Assembly: GCA_905479855.1 (NCBI GenBank)
Contig: CAJQOF010000111.1
Coordinates: 1 to 5,441, forward strand
Source of the DNA: an uncultured Cytophagales bacterium
GTDB lineage: Bacteria > Bacteroidota > Bacteroidia > Cytophagales > Amoebophilaceae
Direction of reading: 5' to 3'
DNA length: 5,441 nt
Made by a program: the position numbers and the translations under genes. Positions 4,974 to 5,441 of the stretch are shown in pieces. The first letter of the stretch is position 1. Every line of letters begins with the position of its first letter. The notes under the pieces were generated by a model. The model worked only from the letters and a program-made list of their open reading frames with translations. It searched no databases and was not told the origin of the DNA.

Positions 4974-5441
4974 GTGTACCCACAAACCCACAAATTCGTT
5001 GCAACGTTATTACTGTTTACGTTATTCCTACAAAGCTGTGGTGGCGGTGCCACCCTCTCTGTGCGAGAAGATGGGCCGCCGCCCTACGCAGGCAGCCAGT
5101 CTGGTGGGGCCGATATGCCGTCCCTTGCCAAGGAAGAGACAGAGAAGCGTGAGAAAAATTATGATGTGCCCATGGCTAGAACCAGTTCGGTACCGCGCGA
5201 GATGCCCAAACAGGAAGAGCGCGAAGCACCTCCTGCTGTCCGTAGTCTCCAGACTACGGACCTTCCTTATTTCCAACTGAGGCACGGCATCAGCCGCGCC
5301 ATTACCCAACCAGAGAAAGAGCACTTGCTAGCACAAGGTCACCGTATGGAACGGCTAGGCAACATCCTACTTATCTCCCAAGCAGAAGAGGGGCTATTGG
5401 GAGGTATGCAACGCAGTGGAGAAGAAGAAAATAAAACCCAC
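4974..5441 (+). CDS. Putative lipoprotein, N-terminal part only, 3' end outside window
   Basis: The frame is open from a TAA at 4959-4961 to the right edge. GTG at 4974 is the only usual start codon before the signal peptide and gives 156 codons. The product starts MYPQTHKF, followed by a hydrophobic core (8-19) and the lipobox LFLQSC with Cys22, then Gly-Gly-Gly. Residues 26-90 are a charged, Pro-rich linker (runs such as KEETEKREK and PREMPKQEEREAPP). Residues 91-145 look folded, with SLQTTDLPYFQLRHGI, a helix-like stretch (112-128) and RLGNILLISQAEEGLLGGM (127-145). I do not recognise the family. In Amoebophilaceae, lipoprotein signals of this style can precede repeat domains such as ankyrin or leucine-rich repeats; whether that holds here is unknown because the rest is missing. 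No Shine-Dalgarno is visible. The signal peptide closely resembles that of the upstream 565-aa lipoprotein, with Cys22 in both. Confidence 0.82.
   Translation, partial: MYPQTHKFVATLLLFTLFLQSCGGGATLSVREDGPPPYAGSQSGGADMPSLAKEETEKREKNYDVPMARTSSVPREMPKQEEREAPPAVRSLQTTDLPYFQLRHGISRAITQPEKEHLLAQGHRMERLGNILLISQAEEGLLGGMQRSGEEENKTH
5238..5261. repeat. Perfect 11-bp inverted repeat inside the third lipoprotein gene
   Basis: GTCCGTAGTCT (5238-5248) and AGACTACGGAC (5251-5261) are exact reverse complements separated by two C residues. The element codes for residues around VRSLQTTD, at the join between the charged linker and the folded-looking part. There is no T tract after it, so it is not an intrinsic terminator. 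Confidence 0.88.

Noticed and set aside
4999..5324. Open frames on both strands over the third lipoprotein
   Set aside because: The frame from GTG 4974 has a clear lipobox signal peptide and stays open to the edge; the others lack any recognisable feature.

Overview
The window suggests an intracellular or host-associated bacterium, most probably a Bacteroidota symbiont of the Amoebophilaceae (Cardinium/Amoebophilus) kind. The reasons are three lipoprotein genes in 5.4 kb with very similar signal peptides ending in -(V/Q)SC, and the lack of a GGAGG-type Shine-Dalgarno sequence at a normal distance before any of the four starts. The one housekeeping gene points elsewhere: its TypA/BipA protein reads like the alphaproteobacterial branch of the family. 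The host assignment is therefore an inference, and an alphaproteobacterial symbiont remains possible.

Layout. (1) Minus strand, 428 to 1: the 5' part of a lipoprotein gene that runs off the left edge. It encodes a lipobox signal peptide, a Gly/Thr/Ser-rich linker and a tandem 13/9-residue repeat. The proline-rich plus-strand frame over the same bases is its shadow. (2) 492-545: a textbook intrinsic terminator for typA on the minus strand, preceded by about 70 nt of untranslated RNA. (3) 616-2430, minus: typA, complete, 604 aa. (4) 2431-2832: a divergent intergenic region with a 67-bp imperfect inverted repeat, an AT-rich tandem repeat that could be a promoter, and a perfect 12-bp palindrome just before the next gene. 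(5) 2833-4530, plus: a complete 565-aa lipoprotein of unknown function, with a lysine-rich repeat linker and a cysteine-containing C-terminal half. (6) 4531-4973: no convincing separate gene. The lipoprotein frame stays open for 64 codons beyond its TAG, which may be a decayed 3' end; the rest is AT-rich leader sequence. (7) 4974-5441, plus: the 5' part of a third lipoprotein gene starting at GTG and running off the right edge.

How they work together. TypA is a ribosome-associated GTPase acting in the cytoplasm and has no evident functional link to its neighbours. The three lipoproteins share a design: lipid anchor, then a low-complexity or charged linker, then (in the second and third) a more structured region. 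This fits envelope or surface proteins, possibly facing the host, but none has a function I can name. Two of them carry perfect 10-11 bp inverted repeats inside their coding sequence soon after the anchor, which is the most unusual structural signal here.
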